From contig CP145424.1 of NCBI GenBank assembly GCA_036867785.1, positions 682,001-746,000 on the forward strand: a stretch of DNA of 64,000 bases, in the 5' to 3' direction. This document shows, piece after piece, positions 10,725 through 21,965 of this stretch; position 1 is the stretch's first letter; each line of letters begins with the position of its first letter. A program made the position numbers and the translations under genes. Under the pieces are notes generated by a model, which saw only the letters and a list, made by a program, of their open reading frames with translations, was not told where the DNA came from and made no database searches. This DNA comes from Plasmodiophora brassicae. Its lineage: Eukaryota > Endomyxa: Phytomyxea > Phytomyxea > Plasmodiophorida.

Positions 10725-12602
10725 ATGAAAGTTCACTGCCAGCAGCAGGAGCGACGAGCGTCACCCGGCGAAATGGGGCTCACCGACGTCGATGACGGGC
10801 CGGTGCGTCGCTGCTACGGGCGCCAGGAGATCCGCGTCCTGCTCCTCGAGAACGTGTCGCAGAAGGCGGTGGACGTGTTCGTCGGGCAGGGGTTCGACGT
10901 CGAAGCGCACGCCAAGCTGTCCGAGAAGGAAATCGTCGACAAGATTGGCCGGGTTGCGACGCCTGCCCGCATCTGGGATTCCCACCTGACCTGCCCCAGG
11001 TCAACGTCATCGGTGTTCGCTCCAAGACGAAGCTGACGCCGGCGATATTACGAGCGTGCAAACGTAACGGCCCTGTTGCCATCGGCTGTTTCTGCATCGG
11101 TGAAGTGCCCTTTGCCTAACTGCCCCCTGCTGCGTCGGCCTGAACGATCGTCTGGGAACAGGAACGGACCAGACCGATCTCGACGTTGCCGGGCAGCTGG
11201 GCATCCCTGTGTTCAATGCACCGTTCGCTAACACGCGCAGCGTCGCCGAGATCGTCATGGGCAACATCATCGCGCTCGCGCGTGGCGTTGGCGACTGCAA
11301 CTCGGCGATGCATCGCGTAAACGCTCAGCCCGATGGGGAGAGCGCCGCCACCTGGACTGACATTGGCAGGAACAGGGCACGTGGACGAAGTCGGCGTCCA
11401 ACAAGTTCGAAGTTCGAGGGAAGACCCTCGGGATCGTCGGATATGGTTGTCGTCGACGCACTGTGGCGCGCTGGCCATTGTTTGACACACCGCCACGTTA
11501 GGCCACGTCGGTTCGCAGCTGTCTGTGATTGCAGAGGCCCTCGGCATGAAAGTCATCTTCTATGACATCGACCGCGTCATGGCGATTGGGAACGCGACGC
11601 CAGTGGCGACCCAGGAGCAGGTAGGCCCCCCGGCGCAATACGAACGGCGAGCCTGCTGATACGCTGTGTGGCCCAGCTTCTGAACCAAGCCGACTTCGTG
11701 TCGCTGCACGTCCCATTGACGCCACTGACCACGAACATGATTACCGCTGTCGAGATCGGCCAGATGAAACAGGTAGCGTGCGCACGTCATCTGAAGACGA
11801 GGGTTCGTCCACCCACCCCGGGATGCCGCAGGGGGCGTCGTTCCTGATCAATTACGCTCGTGGGAAATGCGTTGACGTGAATGCGGTAGCGGACGCTCTA
11901 AAGTCGGGCGTTCTCCTTGGCGCCGCGTTTGACGTGTTTCCCACTGAACCCGCAAGCGGGGAGCCATTCAAGAATGTGTTGCAGGGGTGCCCAAACACAA
12001 TTCTCACGCCTCACATTGGTACGTGGTGCCTAGGTATCTCTTCTACCTGCTCCTTTGACGCGTAATTCGTCTACCGCTCGCCAGGTGGGTCAACTGAAGA
12101 AGCACAGTCCGCCATCGGTGTCGAAGTCGCCAACAAGCTGGTCGACTTCATCGCCACTGGCAACTCGGTACCCGTACGCCCGATTGCTATACGACACCGT
12201 CGGCTAACGCCCGATCAGGATTCCGCCGTCAACTTCCCTCATATTGGTCTCCCATACGATAGCACGCAGCACAGGATCCTGAACGTGCACCGCAACGTTC
12301 CGGGCGTGCTCCGGGTACGACTCGTTTGTGTATGGCTTGCCTGGCATACCAGTGCTGATCGTTGGACGCAGGAAATCAACAGCGTTCTCGGCGACTACAA
12401 CATCAGCTCGCAGGTTCTGGGCACCTCCGGGTACGGTGTACGACCACGTTTGGGGCGAAACGGGGGCTGATCAGGCGGGATCATGTATAGGTCCATTGGG
12501 TACATGATCTGCCACACCGATACGCACGTTGCCCAAGAGGTGTTCGAGAAGGTTGCCGCTCTTCCCAACTCCATCCGTACGCGTATCATTGAGCAGGATT
12601 AA
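10725..12602 (+). CDS. serA: D-3-phosphoglycerate dehydrogenase (serine biosynthesis)
   Basis: Eleven exons with introns at 10953-10999, 11100-11161, 11317-11375, 11446-11501, 11621-11676, 11773-11831, 12019-12084, 12168-12218, 12315-12371 and 12431-12490 (47-66 nt). The protein oxidises 3-phosphoglycerate to 3-phosphohydroxypyruvate with NAD, the first step of serine synthesis. Family marks in order: VAIGCFCIGTDQTDLD and NAPFANTRSVAE of the substrate domain, the NAD-binding loop GIVGYGHVGSQL, the catalytic-region motifs INYARGKCVD, FDVFPTEP (Glu) and LTPHIGGSTEEAQ (His), and a C-terminal ACT-type domain (NVHRNVPGVLREINSVLGD) ending in IIEQD. It resembles the E. coli/yeast Ser3 type with one ACT domain. 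An alternative in-frame start lies at 10773. The small-molecule regulator of the ACT domain is probably serine (family knowledge). Confidence 0.9.
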
Positions 12603-12717
12603 ACCGCGCTAACGGCTCCCCTCAAACGTCGCGTCGTTGACGACCGTCGCCCTTCTGGGACTCCTAATCATCTGCACTTTACTGTGCACTGATGCCCAGG
12701 ACTATCCTTCGTGCTCT

Positions 12718-13165
12718 TCAAACGCGGTTGCTGCTGTCTTGCTTCTGCTGGGACGACACCTGCAGCTTCCCGTTCTTATCTCCAGCAGCACCTTTGACGT
12801 TGTCGGCCGTGTCCTGTTTGGGAGGCGCCCCTTTCGAATTGCTGGCCTCCTTCGAATCCCTACGAGACGGCGGGCCAATTGAAGACCCGCCAGGGCGACC
12901 CACTATGCTGGTCCCCTTGCCAGGTGATGCCGACTTGTTGCTCTTGCGTCTGACTGATACCGATTTGCGAGCCGCCCGAGACAGCCGCTTCACGAGCGTG
13001 TCGCCTTCCGACGCACCGGCCACCTTCTGGTAGTCGTACTTTGGACACATCCCGTTAAATCTCGGCCCATCATCTCAGCCTCGTAGCAACTGGACTGACC
13101 TCGTAACCGTCGAAAGCGTGTTTGTCGTCAACCTTGACGACCTCGTCAGGGCACAGCACATCCAT
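12718..13165 (-). CDS. Small basic low-complexity protein, unknown
   Basis: Two exons, 13165-13100 and 13038-12718, separated by a 61-nt intron (donor GTCAGT, branch TTTAAC, acceptor CAAAG), give 128 aa. The first 45 residues look globular (PDEVVKVDDKHAFDGYEYDY). The rest is rich in K, S, G and R and probably disordered, with repeated RK/KS patterns like RAARKSVSVRRKSNKSAS that could bind nucleic acid or be phosphorylated. No family is recognised. It ends 115 bp from the stop of the convergent phosphoglycerate dehydrogenase gene. A plus-strand frame at 12637 with a signal-like start is the competing reading, but it lacks support. Confidence 0.5.
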
Positions 13166-13365
13166 CTACCGGTCAACGTCAGTTGGCCAACGTCAAACAA
13201 TTGGATCCAGAGACACTTCACACCGCGTAGACGTCGACCTGTGCCACAAGGTCACTAACTAGCGCGCCCCAACGAGATACGCGGGCGCTCCTACCGGGAA
13301 GTTGGAGGCGGCGTCCTTGTCAATGGTGATAGGTCCCGGTTGCGTCCGCTATCCACGTTGCAGAA

Positions 13366-14599
13366 TCAGTATGCGTTGAGGTCGTCGACCGGCACGAGCT
13401 GGACCTGGGCGATTTCGCTCCAGTTGATGCCGCTGAAGAACGGGTCCTTCTTGACGGCGTCCCAGTCGACCAACCGATCGCTGACGTCGTACTTCAACAG
13501 CTTCAGGATCAGGTCCCGAGCGGCCGCCGGGATGTGGCTCATCGATTGAGGGATCGCCCGCTGGGCCAGCATTTCGTTGTTGTCCTCGAACGGGCACCTG
13601 CCCTTGAAGCAGTAGTAGAGCGACGCGCCGAATGAGAAGAAGTCGGTCTCGACTCCTGAATGCGCTGGCTGAGCTCACGCCAGTCACCGTGCGCCATGGT
13701 CCGCTGTACCATGGGATCGCCCTTTAACGGCTTCGGGGCTCATGAAACCAGGTGTCCCAGCAGTCGATTTGCCTGTCAGCCGAGTCAAACGCCAAGAGCC
13801 ACGGCCAGGAGCGCGGCAGCATACACTTCAATTCCTGTTCCTGCTCGAGGAAGACGGCGATACCGAAATCTGTTATCCGGGAATGCCCGTCCTTGTCGAG
13901 AAGGATGTTGGCCGGTTTGATGTCCTGCAAAGCACCGGTGAGCGGCGGGGATGGTCACGACGGGGCCTCTTATCAGTCGACATGATGGACAATGCGGCGC
14001 TTGTGGAGCTCTTCGATGCCGAGCGCGAGCTCGGCCATGTAGAAGGCGACGGTGCTCTCCGGGAGCCCGTTCTGTCTGGAGATGTAGAAACCGAGGTCGC
14101 CGCCGGGCAGGAACTCCATCACGAGGTACAGGCTGGCCTGGTCCTGGAACGCCCAGTACAGCTTCGGGACGAACGGCGAGTTCACCGCCCGCAGGACGTT
14201 CCGTTCCAGCCATGCCACCTTCATGTGCCATTCGCTCTTCATCAGCGCCACCTGTCGACGAGGGATAAAATTAGCACCTCCGGGCGGGCGTAACAATGCG
14301 CAGGGGACGCACTTTGGCCATTTTCTTCATGGCCACGTAGTCGCGCTTGCCTTCTGGATCGGTCTTCTTCTGCATCGCCCCATCGTCAGTGACGCTCGGC
14401 ACCAACGTGTCGGGTAGGCGTACCTGAACGGCGTAGACATTGCCGAATCCACCTGAGCGAACGACGTCAGGCGTTGACGGTCGACGTCATGAAGAGCGGC
14501 GTTCCAGGTACCTTTTCCGATGCAGCGGAATATCTCGAAATGGGTGTGGTCGACGTGGTCGGCGTTAGGCGCTGCCTCGATGCTCTCGCAGCACCCCAT
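13366..14599 (-). CDS. STK32/YANK-like AGC protein kinase with N-myristoylation signal
   Basis: Seven exons (14599-14512, 14452-14424, 14369-14313, 14251-13982, 13924-13825, 13772-13710, 13655-13366) encode 298 aa. The start MGCCES is a classic myristoylation plus palmitoylation signal, so the kinase is probably membrane-tethered. Kinase motifs: the glycine loop IGKGGFGNVY, VAMKK (ATP lysine), LERNVLR (C-helix Glu), DIKPANILLD, DFG in ITDFGIAV, and MSPEA. The catalytic loop reads HHD instead of HRD, which would make it a non-RD kinase, unless the splice at 13982/13924 is misplaced. The order HFEIFRCIGKG..FQDQASLYLVMEFLPGGDL and the end FSGINWSEI match the STK32/YANK branch. The tail after the kinase domain is very short. 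Confidence 0.82.
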
Positions 14600-14862
14600 C
14601 TGGGTCGACGCTGTCCGCGATGTTGACGATTGATTACACACCACTTAGCTCGACGTGGTACCCAGCCGATCCACATGCATACCAGAACCGTACCCTCGGG
14701 ACCCTTATCAAAGCGAAACAGGCGTATCTGGGGCGGATCCGGGGGGTGACGCGCTTCCGACCCAGCGTGACATCATGCCGGCGAACGTTCAGTTGCGTCA
14801 CGCCTCTGAATATCGCTGCTGTACGGTAGGACGGATGTACCATACTTTCGAAACAGATCGCC
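14600..14862. promoter_or_regulatory. Divergent intergenic region
   Basis: 263 bp between the starts of the STK32-like kinase (minus) and the secreted glycoprotein (plus) must hold both promoters. I see no clear TATA box or other named element. Confidence 0.4.
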
Positions 14863-15534
14863 ATGTCGCACTGGGCGCCGCTGATTGTCGTCATCGCTGC
14901 CGTGGCGATGACGCTGTCCGATGCGGATCCTGCGGTGGCAGGCAACGCGACATCGTCGTCGTCCAGAGCGGGCGCACTCGACGCCCTGCGAGGGATCGCA
15001 CAAGAGATCAGCCTGCTCCAGAATCTGACGAAGCACGACCCAACGCTGTCAATTGCCCAGGAGGCCTTGGCCGCCATGAACGACACCGTCTCGAAGCAGC
15101 TGACGATGCTGGGCGCCGCCAACGCAACCGCGGCGAATGGGACGCTGGGCAATGCGACCGCCGGTGCTGGGAATACGTCGACAAACACCAGCGGATCCGT
15201 TCCCGGGAACGCGACGGCGCAAGGGAATTCGTCGCTGCCACTGTCGAACGCGACGAACGCCTCCACGCCGTTGACGAACACGTCGGTGCCGGTGGCAAAC
15301 GGCACGGCGTCGGTCAGGAATTCGTCCAATTCGACGGATGCGCCCCTGGCGGCGGGGAACGCGACCGGGAACGGCACCGTCACCGTCGGCCTGCAGATCG
15401 ACCTGGACAAGATGACGGCCCGGGCGTCGAACGTGTCCGGCAGAGGCAGCGCCCTGATCAACGTGGCCATGCAGATCGATACGTCGCAGGGGACGGCCCA
15501 GAACGTCAGCGTCACGCCCGTTCGCGTCCCGTAA
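14863..15534 (+). CDS. Secreted protein packed with N-glycosylation sequons
   Basis: A single exon of 223 aa. It starts with a signal peptide (MSHWAPLIVVIAAVAMTLSDA). From about residue 80 to 170 the chain is almost a run of Asn-X-Ser/Thr sequons (NAT, NGT, NTS, NSS and others), about twenty in the whole protein. That suggests a heavily N-glycosylated, extended surface or wall protein. There is no transmembrane segment or GPI-type tail; the C-terminal 50 residues (LQIDLDKMTARASNVSG) are more ordinary. No family is recognised. Confidence 0.75.
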   Translation: MSHWAPLIVVIAAVAMTLSDADPAVAGNATSSSSRAGALDALRGIAQEISLLQNLTKHDPTLSIAQEALAAMNDTVSKQLTMLGAANATAANGTLGNATAGAGNTSTNTSGSVPGNATAQGNSSLPLSNATNASTPLTNTSVPVANGTASVRNSSNSTDAPLAAGNATGNGTVTVGLQIDLDKMTARASNVSGRGSALINVAMQIDTSQGTAQNVSVTPVRVP

Positions 15535-15647
15535 CGACGATCCGATCGGCGCGTCCCCCACGTTCCCTCCCATAAAGTATGCGAGTCTCTGCAGACGCGA
15601 GCTGCTGCTATTCATAGATTGGCCCGCACGGGGCCCCCAAGACGTTC

Positions 15648-16295
15648 ATGACCGGCGACGACGACGCCGTCCTGGCAGCCGTCAGCTGCCGGGCGTTTCA
15701 CCGGGTGGCAGGCCGGGACGGGTGGTGGATGAAATGGGTCGCGTCGGACGCGGGCGTCGCCGTCCTGGCCAGCGACCTGGTCGACGTGTACGCGGGGGCG
15801 GAGGCGGACGTCGGCGCCCGGTTCGCCTCGTTGAACCCGTCGCTGCAGATCGGTTCGGCGTCGGCGATCGCGTCCGTCCTGGAGCGCGCGCTGCAGGGCG
15901 TCGTGACCCCCGGCGACGGGAACCCGACGGCCGTGTTCGACACGATCTCGTCGCCGGGCAGGGCCGTCCTGGACGTGCGCGTCCCGATCGCGGCCGGCGG
16001 CGGCATCCACTGGCGACAGGTCCTACGCCGCGTGCCCGCGCCCGCGTCCGCCATTGTCATCCGCGACCAGATCATCGCGCCGATGCTGGCCGTGTCGGGC
16101 GCGACCACGATCCCCGGCGTCCAGATCGCGCGGTCGCCGTCGCCCGCCCGCCCGGCCCATACGGACGACGATGCGGCGGCGACCACCGACGAGGAGGCGC
16201 CACAGGACGAACAGCAGCAGGAGGCGGCCGGGCTGGACAAACGGCGACAGCGGCTGCGGCGCGATGCCCTGAAACGAAAGTACACGAAGTTGTAG
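15648..16295 (+). CDS. Probable XLF/NHEJ1-like DNA end-joining factor
   Basis: A single exon of 215 aa. The N-terminal part has the pattern of the XLF head domain: [20 protein letters not shown] (compare the start of human XLF, with an aromatic patch then GYALLVSDL), a helical stretch, then [20 protein letters not shown] and [19 protein letters not shown], comparable to the YWNFHC and HLIRPLMGMSL region. The C-terminus is an acidic Q/E-rich linker followed by a basic end ([12 protein letters not shown]), like the Ku-binding tail of XLF. The long XLF coiled coil is missing or very short. If correct, it would bridge XRCC4/LIG4 at double-strand breaks in the nucleus. The assignment rests on pattern memory, not alignment. 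Its stop is 61 bp from the convergent kinesin stop. Confidence 0.5.
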   Translation: MTGDDDAVLAAVSCRAFHRVAGRDGWWMKWVASDAGVAVLASDLVDVYAGAEADVGARFASLNPSLQIGSASAIASVLERALQGVVTPGDGNPTAVFDTISSPGRAVLDVRVPIAAGGGIHWRQVLRRVPAPASAIVIRDQIIAPMLAVSGATTIPGVQIARSPSPARPAHTDDDAAATTDEEAPQDEQQQEAAGLDKRRQRLRRDALKRKYTKL

Positions 16296-16356
16296 GCGAT
16301 GGACGCGTCGTCATGTACACCATGCGGTTTACGAGCAACGGGTTTGTCGTCGATCG

Positions 16357-19300
16357 TCACGATGTCTCCTGGTTCGGGCGCTTGTTCTCGATGCCGTCGC
16401 GCTCGACGCTGATCTCGCGAGGCCGCTTGACGGTTCGGGAGGCGGCGGCGGTGGCCTTCTGTGCGTTGGCCGCCCTGACCGGGCTGGCGTACCCGGCGCC
16501 CTCCCTGTACTGGTGCATGGCGGTGTCGACAGCGGCCAGCGCGTGGTGGTGCTCGTCGCGGTAGCGCAGCGCGCCCGTCTCGTTGGCGTCTCTGACCGCC
16601 GTCCCGTCCCGTACGAGCTTGTCGCACGCCGTCGTGACCTGCTCGGCGGACAGGACGACCGCCTCGACGGACGCCCGGCACTGCCCGGTGACCTGGGCGT
16701 GCCGCCCGGCAACGCCTTCCGCCAGCGTCTGCGACGTCGCCGACAGACGGTCGCATCGGGCAGCAATCTCGAGCGCGTGCGCATCTCGGACGGCCGCCAA
16801 GGCCGCCTTGGCCGGCTGCTGAACGGCCTCCAGGCCGGTGGACGACACCGTCATCAGGGCTTGTAACGCCTCGCCGGACTGCCTGGCGAACGAGTTCGAC
16901 AGGTCGGTGCTGGCGCTGGTCCATGCGTTCTTCTCCACGGCCCTCGATTCGGCCAGCGATGCGCGTAGGCCGTCCACCTGCTCGATCGTCGCCGTGCAGG
17001 ATGACGACTCGAGTGTGGCGGTGATCAGCTTGTCGGCCCGGGATTTCGCGCCATGCCGCGCGTCGTGCTGCTGGGCGACGTACCTTCCCACGATGGCCGT
17101 GATCTCTTCCAGCAGCGCAGACGTCGACGCTTCCGTTCGGGACGTTTCCGCGTCGTGAGACGCGTTCATTTCGTCGGACAGAGCAGACAGGCTGCCGACG
17201 ACCTTCGACTCCACGCCGCTGACAGACGCCTGGATGTCGTCGATAGCCTGGAACAAGAGGGACGACGTGCCGTCCAACTGTGCCTGAACGGACGAGACGG
17301 TGTTGTTCCACGTGGCCGACAATTCCGATATCCGGGCGCCATGGTTGGCAACGGTGGAGGACACCGACTGCAACTGAGACGCGCAGATGCCGACGATACT
17401 GTCCACCATCCCAGACACCGTTTGCACCGACTCGGCAACCTTGTCCCGGATGTGGGACAGGTCGTCGGCCACCGCGGTCTGAACAGTTGCGGCTAACAGC
17501 TGCGACGTGGCCTGCAGCGACTGGGACACCTGGAGTGGAGTGAGTTAAACCGTTGACGAACGACAACCCGTATCCGAACACACACACCTCGCTAGCAGAC
17601 TTCTTCGCCTCAGCGACGACGCCGTTGATTGACTTGCGAACCTCGGCGCAAACGTTCGATGTGCGCTCAAGGCTATCAGCGGCTTGCCCTGTATGCAACG
17701 CCAGAAGCTGGTCCAGGGAGGTGCGCAAATCGTGGACGCGCTCGCTGGTGTGACGCAGGAGCATGCCACGGGCGGCTTCGTCACGCTGCAAGGCTTCGTC
17801 TCGACGCATCACTTGGGCGGTTAGTTCGGAGCATTGCGTTGTCAGCGAGGCGATTTCCGATTCAAAGTTCGCGCGGTCCTTGGCCCACTGCTCAGATTCA
17901 GATCGCCACCGAGCACTGGTGTGTGCATGAGCCGTTTGCTCACTAGACAGTTTCTGTCGGGTCGCGGTCAGCTCGTTGGACAGAGCAGTCTGGTTCGCCT
18001 TGTATTCATCTAGCAGCGAACCGTTCAGTACCTGATGCGCACAGAGGTGCCCGCCGAGATTACCAATCTGGCTATCCAGCCGAACTCGGTCTTCGCGCGA
18101 CTGGGAAATCTCCTCCTCCATCGCCTTGAACTGATCGCCGGGAAGGAACACGCCAGTCTTGGCACGCTGCGCCTCGAGCTGGCGTCGCAGCGCATTGAGG
18201 TTAACCTGCAGGTCCCGAACGTAGGCCTTTTGTGTCACTTTCTGGTTCACCTCGGGGCGATTCAGGATGTTCTTCGCCGTGTGGGCATACTCGAGCGTCG
18301 ACAGCGTTTCCTCAACAGACTTCTGGGAAGGCGATATTGTGGCGATCAGAATCGTCTTCGTGCGTCCGCCCAGCGATTCTTGCAGGAGACGGGTAAGTTT
18401 GCTTTCCCGGTACGGAATATGCCGGTTCCTGGTTTCGAGAAACACGCCACGTCACGCCACAGCGATTGTTTCAGCGAGCAACGAGGAGCACGCACCCTTG
18501 GACCAGGGCATTGATGACGCGCCCGAGAGTCAGCAAAGACCGGTTGATCTGCCCCGCCTCCTTGGCACGCACGCCGACGGCTTCAGATTTGCCGATGCAT
18601 TCGCTCCCGGCAAGATCCACCAGGTTCAGCTTTCCAACCTTGATGATTTCCTCGCCATCCACCGTGGTCTCTTTCGTGTGGACCTTGACGGTGAAAATCG
18701 TGTGACTCCTCGACGAATTGGCATCTGCAAATGCGACGTCAGGTCAGCTGGTCGCGAGGCGCCACCGCGTACGGACTCATTTTCGTCTCAGCGGTTCGGC
18801 GACGGTCCCACGAGCGAGTCAGGACTTTGAAGATGTCGTTGGGGTCAACGACCAGCACTTCCTCCAAGTTGGACACAAAGACGCCCTTGACGCTGTCCTC
18901 GAATATCCGCAGGTCGACCTCGCCGGCTTCGCTGAGCAGATCGCAGATCTCCTCATTGTAGATCTCCAGACACGCTGTGTGCCACGTTATTCGACGAGTC
19001 ACGCGCGCGCACACATCATTGCCCCTCTTACAGACGTGCACGACGCATTCGTTAACGTCCTTGCATCGCAAGCGATCAAAGATCGCGTGAATCGCACGGG
19101 GAATGATCCCACACTCCGCTGTGATGTCAGCGTTCATCTCAGGGCCCTGCATAGCTGGCGGAAACGACGCGCCTAGTGAGCACGCCGAGCGGAAAACCCA
19201 GCAATCGACGATACGTACTGTAGGTTTTTCCGGTGCCGGTCTGGCCGTAGGCAAAGACGGTGCAGTTGAAGCCTTCCAGGACCTCGTCGACAATGGCGTG

Positions 19301-19552
19301 GATGTCGCCGAACAGGGCCTCCTGCGTGGACGCCTCCCCGAACACGGAATCGAACGTGTACGTCTTCTTCGTGTCGGACCCGCGGATCTCGCTGGCCACC
19401 GTCACCTGCCTCTGCGCCGCGCTCGTCGTCACCACGACCGCGTTGCGGCCCCTGGTCTCCGCCGCCGACAGCGGCCGGCATCGCACGATGACCTTGATGT
19501 TCGTCGCCGCCGCGCCCGGCCCTGCGGCCTGGCTCGACGCCGTCGCCGTCAT
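16357..19552 (-). CDS. Kinesin-5 (BimC/Eg5) mitotic motor
   Basis: Six exons (19552-19219, 19154-19032, 18974-18777, 18724-18496, 18428-17588, 17529-16357) encode 965 aa. The N-terminal motor covers about residues 18-360 with P-loop [12 protein letters not shown], switch [10 protein letters not shown] and switch II DLAGSE. Kinesin-5 marks follow: GVIPRA-like [54 protein letters not shown] and [19 protein letters not shown] long coiled-coil stalk and an Ala/Ser-rich helical C-terminal half follow, ending in a basic tail ([20 protein letters not shown]) reminiscent of the tail of Eg5. Tetrameric kinesin-5 slides antiparallel spindle microtubules. The typical BimC-box consensus is not obvious. 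The start is the ATG at 19550-19552. Confidence 0.92.
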
Positions 19553-20017
19553 CGAATTTGACCGCCAAAACAACAGCTATACACCGGCGAAAAATGACGC
19601 GACCTGTTTTGCAGGACCCGTCGTGTCGCTGCGCCTCACCCGACGACGACGACGCCCAGGCGAGCCCCGCGCCCGGCGACAGGTTGCATAGTACAATCCC
19701 GTTCCGGACGACTCAGTACGAGCAGGTGTGCAATGGTTCGCCGTGGGCGACGTAGGTAGTAAGTACGGTCACCTGGGGGATTGCGCGTCGTCGGCGTCGA
19801 GGTTCGGCACCAATCAATACACAAACGCCGCGGCGGGGGAGGGGGGCGGCGGGGGGACGAACGTCCTAATCCGGTGGCTGGACGGGCTGGCCCGATCCGC
19901 GGTCAAGTCCGCCGAACGGAAGAATCTGCGATCCGACCGTCACTGTAACTCCGACCAAACCCGCTGCTGCACAGGGCCAGAGTTCATTTCGGAGCTGTTG
20001 CCGCGCGCGCCCACGAC
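19553..20017. promoter_or_regulatory. Divergent intergenic region between kinesin-5 and a small gene
   Basis: 465 bp with G-rich tracts at 19835-19858 that could form a quadruplex on the plus strand. It probably holds promoters for both divergent genes. No protein-coding signal was accepted here. Confidence 0.4.
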
Positions 20018-20563
20018 ATGAACGGCGTCCTCCGCACGACGCGGCCGCCCGCCGACGCCGCCGACCTGTTCTGCATCGGCCTCGACACGCTGTTCATCCC
20101 GAACGACATCAACGACACGCCCGCGTTCAACATCGTGTTCGACGACGTGCCTGGCACGGGCGATTCGGACGTCGTCGCCGACCGCGACGTCGACCAGGCG
20201 GTCGATGCGACGCTGACCGCCGGCGACATGCCGTCGTTCCCGTCGGTGCCCTCGCTCGAATGCAGCACACATCGGGCGGGGGAATCGCCGTTGCTGACGG
20301 CCGTGTCGTCGCCGACGATGGGCGAGCAGCAGCCGGACGTTCGCCGTCCGACGCCGCCCGCCCGCCGCCCGAAGCGGCCGCACGCGCCACCCGCCGCGCG
20401 CGCCCCGGGCCCATTCGACTGGTCGTTCGTCACCGACCCGGATCGACGCGCGAAGATCGAACGCTGGAAACGAAAACGCGATCGCATCCGCATGGGCCTG
20501 TCCACGAAGCACGTCTACGACGTTCGCGTGCAGCACGCCATTAACAGGCCTCGCACCGGGTAA
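20018..20563 (+). CDS. Hypothetical Pro/Arg-rich protein
   Basis: A single exon of 181 aa. The N-terminal 60 residues are acidic (FCIGLDTLFIPNDINDTPAF). The middle is Pro/Ala/Arg-rich (RRPTPPARRPKRPHAPPAAR) and the C-terminus has a highly basic helix (KIERWKRKRDRIRMG) that could bind nucleic acid or act as a nuclear signal. No domain is recognised. Codon use and GC at third positions match the neighbours. Confidence 0.5.
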   Translation: MNGVLRTTRPPADAADLFCIGLDTLFIPNDINDTPAFNIVFDDVPGTGDSDVVADRDVDQAVDATLTAGDMPSFPSVPSLECSTHRAGESPLLTAVSSPTMGEQQPDVRRPTPPARRPKRPHAPPAARAPGPFDWSFVTDPDRRAKIERWKRKRDRIRMGLSTKHVYDVRVQHAINRPRTG

Positions 20564-20620
20564 GCGCATCGCTCCTGCATCGTCGTCGCCGTTGTATAAC
20601 GTGCTGTCAGGGGTCGGTTC

Positions 20621-20785
20621 ATGGCGGCGCCCAAGAAGCCGGCGGAGGCGACCCCGTCCGGATCGGGCGTCGTTCCGGCGTCGAGCGGGTCGGCCCCGGT
20701 GCCGCCGCAGACCTCGCCGGGAGGTGCCGCCAAGCGACCCCGCATCAAGGTCGAGGCGGTCGCAGCGGCGGAAGACCCAGGGTAA
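20621..20785 (+). CDS. Possible very small basic protein
   Basis: A 54-codon frame opens at the ATG at 20621 with Pro/Ala-rich low complexity and a nuclear-signal-like AAKRPRIKVE, ending at 20783-20785. A donor-like GTAACG at 20782 suggests a short intron and an end a few codons longer, near 20868. It could be a real micro-protein or part of an unresolved gene between 20.6 and 21.1 kb. Confidence 0.3.
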   Translation: MAAPKKPAEATPSGSGVVPASSGSAPVPPQTSPGGAAKRPRIKVEAVAAAEDPG

Positions 20786-21162
20786 CGTCGTCGATGCTCG
20801 TGCCGCGCTCGTCCGCCTGTCACTGACCATTGTCGAGGAACGACAGCCACGGTCTGGACCAGAAATGACCAACGGATCAGGGTTCCCGAGGCGCTGCTGC
20901 TGTCTCCCGCCGTTCCTGCTGGTGGGTGCGCCCCGCCGATGCGGTTGGCGTACCACCGCCGCACACACTCGACCGTCCAGAGGCGACATCTCAGGCCGCA
21001 ACGTCCACCGTCTAATAATGAACACCTTACGGGTTGTTGCTGTTCCATCGACCTGCTGCTGTGTGTGGTGTGGCTCTGTACGTGCCCGCGCGCGTCGTCG
21101 CGGGTCTATTAATTGCCTCGGCGTCGCCATCGGTGCTGGCGCGTCAGCCGGGGGCCACATGC

Positions 21163-21965
21163 ATGTTCACGTTGCGTTTGTCGCCGGGCGTGCGGCGGTT
21201 CACGACGAGGCGGGATCGGTGTGCGAATGGCGTCGTGCTCGGGGACCTGTTCCGTCCGCAGGGGCCGGGCCCTGACCCGGCGTCGCTGTGGGCGTTCAAC
21301 GCGCCCGCGTTCGGCGCGCCGAACCAGCACGCCATCTCTGTCGAGCGTCTCGTGCAGCACCCGCTGATCGCCCCCGTCCTGGACAGACTTCGATGGACGT
21401 TCGACGACCGGAGCAGCATCGCCTGCGTGCTGAGGAACCGCCCCGTCGTCGTGTACAACACCAACACCCGGTTCTACCACACGTTCAGGCGGTTCTGGTC
21501 ACGGCTGGAACGCCTGATCGCCTGCGACGAAGAGGTGCATGGGCGTGTCGGCCGTGCGCGCCCATGTGGCTGACGATCTCTGCGGTTCAGTTTGTGGAGG
21601 CGATCAGCACGTGCTACGTGGTGGTGGACTTTGACGACCGACCGGCCCCTGCAGAGTACAACGACTGGCTGGACGCCGTCAATCACGTCATCGGCGGGCC
21701 GCCACCGAGGCCCGGCCTGCACTACGTCGCGTCCGGCGTCCCCGTCCGACTGCCGGCCGCCCCCAGGCTGACGTTCTTCCAGCCGATCCTGCCCGTCCTC
21801 ACCAACGGCACCGTCCTGCTCGTCAACTCGTTGGCCCATGCGGAGTACGTGTCAACGATCCTGTGCGGGCATGGCCTGCTGGCCTCCGTCTTCGCGCCCA
21901 TCCTGCCGACCCTATACGTCGACTCGAGGATCGTCCCGCCCGGCTGTTCCCGTGTCGCCTCGTGA
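21163..21965 (+). CDS. Unknown protein, 248 aa
   Basis: Two exons, 21163-21534 and 21591-21965, joined over a 56-nt intron (GTGCAT...TTCAG). This is the first in-frame ATG; the same frame is open further upstream, so an earlier exon may exist. The protein has a basic start, a central segment with aromatic residues (VVVYNTNTRFYHTFRRFWSR), an acidic stretch (VVVDFDDRPAPAEYNDWLDA) and a hydrophobic C-terminal third (FFQPILPVLTNGTVLLVNSL). I do not recognise the fold. Its stop lies 76 bp from the convergent MYCBPAP gene stop. Confidence 0.5.

Noticed and set aside
12637-12882. Plus-strand frame beginning with a signal-peptide-like sequence
   Set aside because: It overlaps the minus-strand small basic gene, which has a good intron and a coherent protein; the plus frame loses its character after 25 residues.
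15698-18445. A 915-codon open frame on the minus strand running past the kinesin stop
   Set aside because: Its first part is kinesin exon 5; beyond 17588 it only reads through an intron and then antisense to the XLF-like gene. Splicing at 17587/17530 restores a proper kinesin tail.
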